Source of the DNA: Azolla pinnata | Lineage: Eukaryota > Streptophyta > Polypodiopsida > Salviniales > Salviniaceae | Length of the DNA stretch: 64,000 bases | Direction of reading: 5' to 3' | NCBI GenBank assembly: GCA_037176905.1 | Contig: JBBBWG010027179.1 | Coordinates: 1-64,000 of the forward strand | Part shown: piece by piece, positions 42,386 through 53,244 of the stretch | Layout: each line of letters starts with the position of its first letter | Numbering within the stretch: the stretch's first letter is position 1 | Translations under genes and position numbers: made by a program | The notes under the pieces: model-generated | Seen by the model: only the letters and a program-made list of their open reading frames with translations | The model's database searches: none | What the model was told of the DNA's origin: nothing

Positions 42386-42615
42386 CACAATCTTCCTCTG
42401 TCGATTCTGGCTTGTTCTTCCTCTTGCGATATCGGATTCAGCCACAGCTTAGACTCCAATTCGCTCTGATACCACTTGCTTGCTTGTTTGTTCCTTTCCT
42501 CACAATCTTCCTCTGTCGATTCTGGCTTGTTCTTCCTCTTGTGATATCGGATTCAGCCACAACTTAGACTCCAATTCGCTCTGATACCACTTGCTTGCTT
42601 GTTTGTTCCTTTCCT
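42386..42615 (-). mobile_element. Duplicated fragment with an LTR-retroelement primer-binding motif
   Basis: A 115 bp segment is present twice in tandem (42386-42500 and 42501-42615), nearly identical. On the minus strand each copy contains TGGTATCAGAGC (42463-42474 and 42578-42589), the complement of the plant initiator Met-tRNA 3' end, which LTR retroelements (typically Copia) use as primer-binding site. No LTR pair, gag or pol is seen. It is best read as a small relic of an element's leader that was recently duplicated in place. The close match between copies suggests a young duplication; the age of the insertion itself cannot be judged. Confidence 0.5.
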
Positions 42616-43021
42616 TTTTTTTAAATCTTGTTTGAATGTACAATATGTTGCAAACAATCCCAAACCCAAAGATTGTTAGATGGCTTTTCTAAGCTGAAAT
42701 GGATCGATCCCGATGGACAAGACAACCACCCAAAGGAGGCGATAAAACTGCCACCAAGGAGAACGTAAACATATCTTTTTTTTAAAAAAAAAGACGGGGG
42801 ATAGTTCTTTCAGAAACTTTCACCCTCCTCAAAACCAATGGCAACATCAGATCACACAGCTCCATTCCAAACAAAAAAAAAAGGCCTGGAAATTGTCCAT
42901 ATAAACCACAAACAATGTGCGCCTGGCCGGATTAAAGCAATGGGCAAATCTGTGCTTTCCCCCCTCCCCCCCCCCAAAAAAAAAACGCAGCTTGTGTCGG
43001 TTCCTCGGGCTCCAGCGCACG

Positions 43022-46000
43022 ATGTCAGAAGCAAAGGAGGAGTTGGAGGAGTCGGAGGAGGAGCCGGAGGAGTCGAAGGAGGAGGAGGAGCGGGTGCTGG
43101 AGATGACGCTGGTTTCGGCGCGGAACCTCAAGGACGTGAACTTCATGAGCCGGATGGAGACGTACGCGATCGTGCGGCTCGCGCCGTACGTGGAGTACAC
43201 GAGCCGAGTGGACGCGCGCGGAGGTGTGAACCCGCGCTGGGACGAGACGTTCGGCTTCGTCGTGCCCGAGGCGCTTCTCGCGCCTGCGGGCCGGTTTCAC
43301 ACTGCGGCGGGCGCCCGCGCCCACGCCCGCGCCGGCCTCATGAAGGTCGAGATCCACACGCTCGGCACGCTCGGCCCCAAGTTTGTCGGCGACGCCAGCA
43401 TCCCGCTCTCCGACATCTCCACCAGTAGCACCGCATCGGGACAACCGCAGTACAAGAGGTTACCTTGAAACCCCCCTTGGAAACCCTAAACCTTAAACCT
43501 TAAACCTTAAACCTTAGGCCCACGTGCCAGGTCGCCTGCTTTTATAGCTGGTAATGGCTGCTGCATGCGTGTGCCGTGTGATATCGGATTTCGAAGCTCA
43601 AGTAGGTGAAAATCGAAGCTAATGAAGTCGGCTGTCCTATGATATATATGGTGAAGTAAGTGTGATATCGGATTTCGAAGCTCAAGTAGGTGAAAATCGA
43701 AGCTAATGAAGTCGGCTGTCCTATGATATATATAGTGAAGTAAGTGTGATATCGGATTTCAAAGCTCAACTAGGTGAAATCGAAGCTAATGAAGTAGGCT
43801 ATCCAATGATATTTATACTTAAGTAAGTGTGATGCCGGACTTTGAAGCTCATGTAGGTGAAATCGAAGCTAATGAAGTAGGCTATCCAATGATAGTTATA
43901 GTGAAGTAAGTGTGATGTCGGACTTTGAAGCTCATGTAGGTGAAATCGAAGCTAATGAAGTAGGCTATCCAATGATATTTATAGTGAAATAAGTGTGATA
44001 CCAGACTTCGAAGCTCACGTATGTGAAATCGAAGGTAATGAAGTAAATTATCCTATGATACATAGTGAAGTAAGCCATCATACATTATAATGAAGTAAGC
44101 TTTCGTATAACCTGTAAGGATGTATGCTTGCCACTTTTGCGATCATACATTAGCCCAAATCGGGGCGACTACTTTTAACAAGTTAAACATTTTGATTTGT
44201 GTATACAAATAGCATACAAAAATATAGTGTGACGAATCCGTAAGATAGTGTAATGGGTTTAGTACTTACACGTTGCCTTTTTCCCATATTTTTTTTCTTT
44301 TTGCTTTTTTTTTTGTTTTTTTTTCACTCATCTCTTCTTTTTTCCACTTTTTTCCTCTTGCGTTTTTTTTTTTCTCTATGGCGACCCACTACACAACCTA
44401 TATAAGGAGTGATGTACAAAGGGGGAAAGAGGGGGGAGAAGAGCATATGCTTAGAAGAAAAACCGTAATATCATATATCAAAACCCTAATACTTACTTCA
44501 AAATCACTAACACCTTATTTTTAAACCTTAATCTCTTGTAACATCTCCATTAAACCCTAATCTCTTCTAATCTCTCTACTAAACCCCAGTCTCGTCTAAT
44601 ATCTCTTGTAAACCCTATTTTATATCTTTACTTCTAATCTATCTATTTCTTTTCTAATCTCTCTTATCCAAACCTAATCTCTCTAATCTATGGTATCCAA
44701 ACCTTATTTCTCTACTTTCTTTTATCTAAACTTAGTCTTTAAGATTCGTAATCCTAATTCTCTCCTATTGCTCTTCAAAAAACATATATGTTCTATTGTT
44801 CCAAGGACATCAATTGTAATTACCTTCTCTAATTGAATTCCTCTTATCTCGAAGTATTAATATCTTCTTCAACTATTAATCTCCTGGTTCAGAACCCCAG
44901 TGATTCCACCCTGACACATATATCTGGAGCTATAAAGCCTAGAATTCTAAGAAAGCGTAAGATGATGTAATTAGTTAGTACTTAATAGAAGGCATCGGGT
45001 TTGAATCTTAATAATAGTTTTTTGGTCATTTTGTTTAATAATATCTATTCTTAACAAGTTCTATACTGATCGACATATATAATAATACACAAAGATATAA
45101 TATTTTGAGATGCGTAAGATAGTGTAATGATTAGCACTTCGTCAAGTTCATATCTTGACAACGACATTCTGGTCATGCTGCTTGATATATATCGACCATT
45201 TCAAACAAGTTGTATATTGACCTACACATAATTCTTGAAATGAGTAAGATAAAACAAACTGGTTAGTACTTAGACACGAAGGTGTTATCATCGGGTTTCA
45301 ATCTTGGTAACGAATGTTTTTGGGTCTCGTGCTTGTGACACCTTAACAAACCCTTGGGTAACAGCATTCTCTGGTCATGTGCTTGTGACACCTTTGAACC
45401 GTTGACCGTAACAACATTTTGGTCATGTGCTTGTGATACCTTTGAACCGTTGGCCGTAACAGCATTTTGGTCACGTGCTCGTGACACCTCGAACCATTGG
45501 TAATAACATTTTGGTCATGTGCTTGTGACACCTCAATAAACCCCACATCCAGGTACCCGGTGCGGACAGCGTCGGGCGACATCCACGGAGAGCTCCAAGT
45601 GTCGTTTGCCCTCGGCGACAAGCTCGTGCCCTCGGGCGGCGCGAAGAAGAAGGCGGCGGCGAAGCAGAAGAAGAATCAGGGGAAGCCGGCTGGCCACGAG
45701 TACCCGATCATGAGGGCCCCAAAGAAGAATGCGTCCAAAGGTGCGAATGTGCCCAATGGCCAGGCGCCCGCGGCGGCCAAAAGTGTGAACGCATCTAATG
45801 GCCAGGTTCCCGTCCGGCTTCCGTCAGCTTCTTCTTCTTCTTCTTCTTCTTCTTCTGCTGCTTCTGCTTCTGCTTCTTCTGCACCTTACAACTACCACAA
45901 CTACTACAACAACTACTACGAGCCCGCGACGAAGGCGGGGGGGAATCTTGCGCCGTACCGGCCCGAGGAATATTCCGCGGCGTACCGGCCCGCGCCGTCG

Positions 46001-46186
46001 CCGCCCATCACCCACACCATGATGAAGCCCCACCAGACGTACGTCGGATCCCCCGACCACGGCAAGATTCCGTCGGATTCCCCGGCGCCGCCGTCATCAT
46101 CCTTGCGCTCCCACTCTCCTCACACCATCTTTGCGAGCCCGCTCGGCAAAGTCTTGCTCACCGATCTGAGTAAGACCATGATCTAA
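43022..46186 (+). CDS. C2-domain protein, SRC2-like
   Basis: Two exons: 43022-43458 and 45553-46186, with a 2.1 kb GT-AG intron; 1071 bp, 356 aa. After a short acidic leader (EELEESEEEPEESKEEEE) comes one C2 domain, about residues 25-185. Its signatures are LEMTLVSARNLKDVNFMSRM, ETYAIVRL, NPRWDETFGFVV, KVEIHTLGTLGPKFVGDASI and, across the splice, YKRYPVRTASGDIHGELQVSF. The last is the C2 end typical of plant SRC2 and related membrane-binding proteins. Some acidic loop positions are changed (METY where Ca2+-binding C2 domains have MDPY), so calcium-independent binding is possible. The C-terminal half is disordered: a basic KKKAAAKQKKNQ stretch, Ala/Asn repeats, a Ser run from a TTC repeat, a Tyr-rich NYHNYYNNYY, then Pro/Ser. 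Exon 1 is strikingly GC-rich while the intron is AT-rich. The family links to cold/defence signalling at membranes; the exact role is unknown. A start at 42917 in the same frame is possible but its sequence is unlike the family. Confidence 0.85.
43481..43517 (+). repeat. CCTTAAA / CCCTAAA short repeat
   Basis: Starting 23 bases after the C2 gene donor, one CCCTAAA and four CCTTAAA units follow head to tail. The first matches the plant telomere unit and the rest are one-base variants of it. Confidence 0.85.
43577..44070 (+). repeat. Six copies of an 83-84 bp minisatellite in the C2 gene intron
   Basis: TGTGAT(A/G)(T/C)C begins units at 43577, 43661, 43745, 43828, 43911 and 43994. Each contains CGAAGCTCA.GTAGGTGAAA, TCGAAGCTAATGAAGT and a TATCC(A/T)ATGAT tail. 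The first two copies are almost identical and later ones diverge, so expansion probably proceeded from the left. It lies in the first 600 bases of the intron. Confidence 0.93.
45327..45552 (+). repeat. About five copies of a 48 bp repeat ending at the C2 gene 3' splice site
   Basis: GGTCATGTGCTTGTGACACC or close variants begin at about 45326, 45373, 45421, 45469 and 45513 (steps of 48, 48 and 44). Each is followed by TTTGAACCGTTG.CCGTAACA. The last copy runs into the acceptor ACATCCAG|GTACCC at 45552, so the polypyrimidine/branch region of this intron is made of repeat sequence. Confidence 0.9.
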
Positions 46187-48021
46187 CCCAGACTTCTTCG
46201 TGCTTTTGTTTTCGTTCCTCTAGTCGTTTCTCGTCGCTATCGCTTCCAAAAGCTCGCCGATTAGCGGTTAATCAATCGCGCTTTCTTGCGATCGCTGATC
46301 GCGCCCTTGAAACACCTCACGTACGCAGCCAAAAGGAAGGCGGTCGTGCCGTTTTTAGACCATCGTCGGCCAAATCCGTGCACCCTTTTGAATGCCTCTC
46401 CATCCGTGCTGTTTGCTTTAATCCCGTGCTCTTTTAAATAAGCGATCAAAGCTTGTATCCGAAGCCCCAATTCAAACAATGATTCGAGATGTTAGCGAAA
46501 CCGCATTAATGGCATATATAGTTAATCGCATGCATGACTAGGTTGTTTTCGATGGCAGGAAAGTTAAAAACAAGGGAAATTTCGAGAAACCATCTGCTTA
46601 GATTAAATGTGACCCATGAGACAAAACGTATAATAATGTTTGTGTATCTAATCATCAAAACCTTTTGAAATGGTACGAATTTCTAAAGCAGATTTCTAAA
46701 TGTTGGTCGAAAGCTCTTGATATATGCATGCATCATGTATGCATGCATGTGTGTGTGTGTGTGTGTGTAGGTAAGCCAAACAAGTCTCGAAAGAGGAACC
46801 CACGAAAATAACCAACGTTCCGTCGTGTTGCGAAAACCCTGCCGATGGGCTTAACGGAAATCGATTCAGGCGCTTTACATGCCAAGTCTCGGAACCATGA
46901 TCGATCGAAGAAGACCAGATCGGCGATGACAGGCGCTCGATTGTACCCATAAATAGTCCGATTACTGCTTCTCGGACTCCGTTGTAGATAGTGTGATCGA
47001 TTGTCTGCAAGCTCTGTTTCTGCGGTCTTTTGGATTCTACGCGATTCTAATGAAGGAAAACTTGGGGAGAGATTCTACGCGATTCTAAAACATGCTGAGA
47101 TGCATCCCGACATGGGTAAAGAGAATCACCAATTCAACATCTGCGTTTAAGCTGAGATTAGCACTATGGCCTTTCAATAACCGAGCGTGCTCAGCACTGA
47201 ATCAGTCACATTTCAACGTCAGTCTTTGGCGCTCTCTTGTAAAAATCGTCACCTAATACCACATTCCTGTCTCTATGTTTCCCAGATTCTCTTTCCCTTT
47301 TTTTTTTATCACCTCGAAATAAGCGGCATTATGGAGGCTCGGCCGTGATAACCACAATGCTACGCGTGGAAAGAAACAATTCCGAAGGTAATACACAATC
47401 GGAAACGCAGCAAAGACCGCGTGCAAAGAGTGTATTGTCAGCACAAACCTCGCTCTGTCCATCTGATTCTTTACTGAGATCGCAGCACGAATGCACTGCA
47501 GCAAGATGTTCCGAGGGTTTAGGACCCGAGTATCAAGGACTTTCTCCTCGAACACCTTTTGTAGGTTCGTTCGTTGCTAGATTTCGTTAGCAAAACCCAA
47601 CCACAGGAAAACGAAAGCCTCAATCACTGCATCGAATCGGTGAACACAATCGGCAAGAAGCAAATGCAACAGGAAGTTCGAAGCAGAAGCGAAGAGCGGA
47701 AAACAAAAAGAAGCAAAAGCGGAAGCAAAGGAAGGAAAGAAAGATATAGTAACGTCTTCTTGAGACCGAAATTTGGCCCACGAGACAAAAGATACAACAG
47801 TGAGATGTGTAAATCAAATCTTCCAAAATACAAAAAAAGCAAAAATTGAAGAACAAACAAGAGATACAAAGTTTGAAAGCAAAAAGCAAAAAGCAAAAAG
47901 CAAAAAGCAAAAAACAAAAAGCAAAAAGCAAAAAGCAAAAAGCAGAAAGCAAGCTATGGCGAAAGCGCAGAACGCAGAGCCCAAGCGAATCTGAGCAGCT
48001 TCCCGACTGCTACCCGCAAAA
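46187..48021. other. Spacer between the C2 gene and the CAF-like gene
   Basis: No gene is supported. A (GT)n run lies at 46749-46770, and a 7-mer array AGCAAAA at about 47876-47950 (ten or so AAAAAGC units) just upstream of the CAF-like start. Open frames over that array are repeat shadows. A minus-strand frame at 46261-46479 (72 codons) shows no recognisable domain. Confidence 0.5.
47876..47950. repeat. (GCAAAAA)n array
   Basis: About ten AAAAAGC units with one AAAAACA variant, 72-146 bases upstream of the CAF-like ATG and thus in its probable 5' UTR or core promoter. Confidence 0.92.
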
Positions 48022-49302
48022 ATGGCGGCTTTTCTTGCTCTTTCCGACGGCCGTTCCGCGCTCTCCATGGCTCTTCACGCTCCCAGCTACCCGTCTTCCC
48101 CAGGCCTGGCCAAGGAGAATCGCACAGAGAAGATGGAGCTCGAGATTCGGCGGCTCGCCGGATGGGCGGAGGGTGCACAATCGAGACGAGGATCAACGAT
48201 CGGGGCCGTGNNNNNNNNNNNNNNNNNNNNNNNNNNNNNNNNNNNNNNNNNNNNNNNNNNNNNNNNNNNNNNNNNNNNNNNNNNNNNNNNNNNNNNNNNN
48301 NNNNNNNNNNTGGAGCTCGAGATTCGGCGGCTCGCCGGATGGGCGGAGGGTGCACAATCGAGACGAGGATCAACGATCGGGGCCGTGCCTACATCTGCCC
48401 GAGTTCCTGCCTTGTCTGTGTTGCGGAAGAGCGCGAGCCTCAAAGCTTCAATGATTAGGAAGGTACGTGTGTGCGTGTGCGTGTGCGTGTGCGTGCAAGA
48501 GAGAGATTTGATGGTAGACATGGACATGGGGTTAAAGCATATACACCAGAAGCCAAAAGGAGTACTGCTGTGTCCATGTAGTTTAAGCATATATACCAGA
48601 AGCTAAAAGGAGTACTGCTGTGTCCATGTAGTTTAAGCATATATACCAGAAGCTAAAGGGAGTACTGCTGTGTCCATGTAGTTTAAGCATATATACCAGA
48701 AGCTAAAAGGAGTACTGCTTTTACAGTTTTCTGTACGTGTGTGCGTGTGCATGTGTGTGCAAGAGAGAGATTTGATGGTAGACATGGACATGGAGTTAAA
48801 GCATATATGCCAGAAGCTAAAAGGAGTACTGCTGTTACAGTTTTCTGTACGTGTGTGCGTGTGCATGTGTGTGCAAGAGAGAGGTTTGATGGTAGACATG
48901 GACATGGAGTTAAAGCATATATACCAGAAGCTAAAAGGAGTACTGCTGTTACAGTTTTCTGTATTGAAGCAAGCAGAGATTATCTCTTGAAAAGGATTTT
49001 CCAGACTTGCATATTAGCGACTCAGTATGATGTTCCACTACCCATGAGTGGTACACCTCTTAGTTTGTAAAATTAATTGTGTTTTTTTCACCCCAAAAGA
49101 AAAGCAGACAGAGAGGGATTCTGAATGCGTTAGGAATTTTGCGAAAGAAAGCTAAATCTATAAGAGAAAAAAGTGTATGGATAGATGCTGAAAATATTTC
49201 AAGAGGCCAGAATGGCAATGAGAACTAACATAACAATTTCCAACAAAGCTTTGTATTTCCCTGTTATATTTACAGGGATGAGAGAGAGAGAGAGAGTGCG
49301 TG

Positions 49303-49341
<39 letters not shown>

Positions 49342-52300
49342 GATAAACACAATATGCCTGTGTATATATTGAGGTTCATATCGAACATTTAGGTTCTGAT
49401 TCAAAGACTCAGTTACATTCTTGATTTGTCCCAGAAGATTTTATGGCATTCTAGATTTTTCTTCAAGCGTTTCTGGTTGACAGAAAGATAAATGACATGT
49501 TGATCATCTCATATTGAGCATTTCCTATTTTTCTTCCTCTCATGCTTTCGTTTCTTACCAGTTATTATATTACACAAAAAGTTCTATTTTGTACACATGC
49601 ATTTGTCATCACATGTTATGAAGGTTAATGAGAAGAGGCCGACCTTGAATATGATCATGAAGAACATGTGGTTGATCATGATCTTATGCTTGAAGATAAT
49701 GGAACTCTCTGCATATTAGATGCTTCTATTTCCAGGTGAAAGGAAGACCTCGGATGCCCAATCAATTAGAAAAGGAGGCACATGAATCCTTGGATGAGGA
49801 ACGAATTCATTTTTCTGAAGGTGAGAAAAGGCTACTTGAAGCTTTAGCTTCTCATGATGGGAAAGGAAGAGCTAATTCTTCATCCAACGTGCTATTTAAG
49901 TCTATCGGGTCTAGGTCTAGCCCGTCTCGATCATCCATTCCTGGAAGAAGATCGAAATATTCAAAGCTGGACCCAAAGCTCATTAAGAAAGCAAGGTCTA
50001 TTGTATCTCATTCAAGTGGACTAAGAGAGTTGTTGCATAGTCCGAATTCAGAGGATGAGATGACTGAAATTGATGATAAAGAGGAGATTGAATTTGGATG
50101 GTATGATTCAGATTTAGAAGATGATGAAGAGGGAACATATCTTACGCAACCAGATTCAAAAATGTTAGTTAATGATGCTCTCCAGTCTTGCAAATCAGAG
50201 GAAGAAAATGATGCAGAGGATAGAGAAAAGAAAGATGCAACAGTACCATTGGAAGAGGAAATGAATAGCCCGAATCAACATGATGTGATCTGTGTTGTTG
50301 CAAGTAAAGAGAGAAAAATCCTGGAAAAAAGTAATGAGCGTGCTGAAGCTAAGCATGAACTAGAACCAACATACCCTAATAATCATAATACATCAAAACA
50401 CTCTTCTCTATGTGGAGAGATGGAACAAGATGTACGTAGTTGGAAAAGCCATCCTCTTTGTGATCTTCCATTTGAGATTCAATATAGTTATTCAGAGACA
50501 CCAACCAATACACCAATTTTAGGTTTAAGAGAACATTTGTCTCCCTTTGGTCCAACAACAATGCAGAGACCATGGACAGGTCTCCCTCCCGTGAAGAGAA
50601 GGAGGCATTTGGAAAATGCTGTAAATCCCGTTCTTCGGAAATTCATCTTGAATTGTTACCCAGAGGGCCCGGCAGTTAAACAGCTGAAGTCCAGAGAGGA
50701 GATTTTGGGAATACCACTATCAAAGGAGGAAATTACTTATCTTGTGAACAAATGTCATCAAGAGAATCGTCAAGTCAACCTGGGTATGATCACTCATCTC
50801 CTTTGAAAGCTGCATGATAATTATATCTGATAGAACTGAGGATTGTAAAATTTTTGTGCTCCATATATTTGTTTGAATGTATCTCTGTTTCCTATTTTTA
50901 GAATGTCAAATACTGAGCTTTGGTCACAGGGTTATGGTTTTGGGTTAGAATCTCAGCTTACTGAGACTGTACAGTAAGTCTTATTTGATAGCATCTATGC
51001 ATGTTATGCTCAAAAATTTCAATATATTTGATTTCAACCTCTGATTTTTGTTCTCAAGATCATAATGGTTCCCATTGTATCTGACATCTGCGACTGAAGA
51101 AACGGAAGCCAATAGGCTATGTACCCTAGATGAAATTTGCGATTGGACTGATTGTTTTAGTGCATTTACCGTGGTTTTATTTCTATGGAATTTGCCATAC
51201 TATTGTTGCAGTGGGTCTAAGTGGTAGATTGAGCATATTAGTAGCTTTATTATTATATGAAAGCTAAGGATTGATTGATCTTATAGAGATTGTGATATTA
51301 TTACAATCCATAACTTGAATAAAGCAATTCATCATTGTGAACCTGGTGCAGGTAGGGATGGACTGACTCATAACATGCTGCATCTGATACATACTCATTG
51401 GAAGACACGACCTGTATGTAAAATCAAATGCAGAGGGGTTCCCACTGTAGACATGGACAATGTCTGCTTCCATGTGGAGGTTTGTGGTTTGCTGCTAAAT
51501 TTCCAAAGCCATATAAAAAACTGGAGGAAAAGTTATATATGGGTTTGGCAGGATAAAACTGGAGGAAAAGTTATATATCGAACTGGAGGTGTGGTGTATG
51601 CCTTTAGAGGACGTAATTACAACTATAGAGCTTCCCCTCGAATACCCCTTATGCTGTGGAAACCCGCCTCACCAATCTATCCAATGCTTGTTCCAAAAGC
51701 TCCTCTAGGTTTAACTGGAGATGAAGCATACCAACTCAGGGTTCTAGGGCAAAAAGTTGAACCATTATGCAAGCTCGGTAAGTTCCGTACTCATTACTTC
51801 TCTTATAACAAATACACTTCTTTATTATCGTTTTTATTGTGACAATTGAAAAATTGAAATTTCCCACCAGACAAAAATGGGGTTTACTTGAATCTTGTTG
51901 ATGATATAAGAGATGCTTTTCAAATCGACGAGTTAGTGGTGCTCGAGTATGATGGACTCAAGTCTACTGATTATAAAAAGTTGGCTGCAAAATTAAGGGT
52001 GAGGGAACCTTAAGCCTGCTCTACTTGAATCATGTTTACCTTGAGTTTTTATCAAATTATCACCTTAAACTGCAAAGCCAAATTTTACTCAAAATAATCC
52101 TCAATTGTTTTACAATGATATGAATATGGTTTTTTTATATTTTCTGCAATCTTGCTATAAAACTACAAACATTACTCTTAACCATAAAACCGAGAACACT
52201 TAAAGGTCTACTATCAGCTGTGGACTGTCGTTTACGTTTGAAATATTCTCAATTGATTTCTATATTTTGTTATGGTCATCCATGTTTTTTTTCTCTCTTG

Positions 52301-53244
52301 TATGATGCACTGATATAGTGTGTCTTCTAGGTTATATTCATGAATTCTATTTCCTTTTACAGGATCTAGTTCCCTGTATCATTCTCTCTTTTAGGAATCG
52401 TCGGATTTTACTATGGAGAGGAAGAGGCACGGCCACTTCAGTTGCTAATGCGAATGTGCATTCAGATGGCCATGGCTCATTTGAAGCTGTTAGTCAAGAG
52501 CCGTGGACTTTTGGACAAGAAATTGGGAATGAGAATCTTGCCATAGGCAAGTATATTGGAGCATCTTTAGGGGAACAAAGCCTTGATTTCTTTAACATGT
52601 CAACATCAAAATTACATACCCCGCCAAAACAGAATGACGACGCGACACTTTACTCTGGTAACAACTGTGATGGTAGTGTTGTTTCTGAGGGCTTGAGCCA
52701 TATAGAAATCGTTCATCCTGCTATGGATCACAGTGATGTAAATGGATTGCAAAGTAAAGAATCCATTGATGATGATGTGGAGAAGCATATGCAAGTTGGT
52801 GAATGCACATCAACAATGGATTGGAAATATATGAATGAATTGCGTGATGAAGCAGACATTGAAGAATGCAGAAGCACTGGGGATAGGAGTTATACAAATG
52901 TATCAGATGATGAAGCATCGATTAGTAGTGGTTTGGATGCTTTGTTGGGTCAGAAGAATGTGAATGGATCATACAATGTATCATCATTCAGTGACAATTT
53001 GGGTGATTTGTGGGATTTGGCATTACGGTGTGAAATGGCCCTTGAACTTGAAGATGTGAACAACCTTGATGCTGACCTGATATTACAAAAAACCCATACC
53101 TTTTCCAAAGTTGCCCCAGTTGGGCCTGATTATTCTGAGAAGTTAGTAAATCGGTTGCGGATTGAGGTTGATGATAAGAAAAAGGAGCAAAAGTTTGAAA
53201 TACACTTTTATACAAAGTACAGGAAGACCAAGAATCACAGCTAA
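48022..53244 (+). CDS. CAF-like CRM-domain RNA splicing factor (two CRM domains)
   Basis: Six exons: 48022-48462, 49736-50783, 51352-51479, 51552-51777, 51871-51998, 52363-53244. Exon 1 contains a 100-N gap plus a 77 bp duplication; without these 177 bases the CDS is 2676 bp, 891 aa. The N-terminus ([20 protein letters not shown]) could be an organelle targeting peptide. A long acidic, charged segment with [17 protein letters not shown] and many Ser/Glu residues follows. The first CRM/YhbY domain has [72 protein letters not shown]. The second has [39 protein letters not shown] and ILLWRGRG. This order and the link [20 protein letters not shown] are those of CRS2-associated factors, which bind group II introns in plastids or mitochondria together with the peptidyl-tRNA-hydrolase relative CRS2. 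The C-terminal 270 residues are acidic and unrecognised. Plastid versus mitochondrial location is undecided. Confidence 0.88.
48134..48387 (+). repeat. Exact 77 bp duplication flanking a gap
   Basis: Bases 48134-48210 and 48311-48387 are identical, with exactly 100 N between them. The pattern is typical of two contigs that overlap but were joined with a placeholder. The removed length (177) is a multiple of three, so the gene stays in frame with or without it. Confidence 0.95.
48211..48310. other. Assembly gap (100 N)
   Basis: Placeholder gap inside exon 1 of the CAF-like gene, between the two identical 77 bp segments. Confidence 0.98.
48463..48962 (+). repeat. Compound minisatellite at the start of CAF-like intron 1
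   Basis: Directly after the donor (AGGAAG|GTACGTGTGTGC) lie a GTGCGT run and then two nested arrays. The first has 50 bp units (GTTTAAGCATATATACCAGA, then AGCTAAAAGGAGTACTGCTG) starting at 48581, 48631 and 48681 plus an initial partial copy near 48531. The second has 114 bp units (CTGTACGTGTGTGCGTG, CAAGAGAGAG, TGGTAGACATGGACATGG) at about 48731, 48845 and 48959. The larger unit repeats the intron's own first bases, so GTACGTGTGTGCGTG, identical to the real donor's intronic side, occurs again at 48733 and 48847. Confidence 0.92.
49277..49340 (+). repeat. (AG)n-(GT)n microsatellite in CAF-like intron 1
   Basis: A GAGAGAGA run is followed by TGCGTGTTG and about 15 GT units. Intronic simple repeat. 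Confidence 0.9.

Noticed and set aside
42917-43021. Earlier in-frame start for the C2 protein (MRLAGLKQW...)
   Set aside because: Adds 35 residues with a long Pro/Lys homopolymer part unlike the family; the ATG at 43022 directly precedes the acidic leader and C2 domain.
46261-46479. 72-codon minus-strand frame after the C2 gene
   Set aside because: Lies in the likely 3' UTR of the C2 gene, with no domain or splice support.
47620-47994. Frames rich in Phe/Cys/Leu (minus) or Lys/Gln/Ala (plus) near 47.6-48.0 kb
   Set aside because: Produced by the GCAAAAA array.
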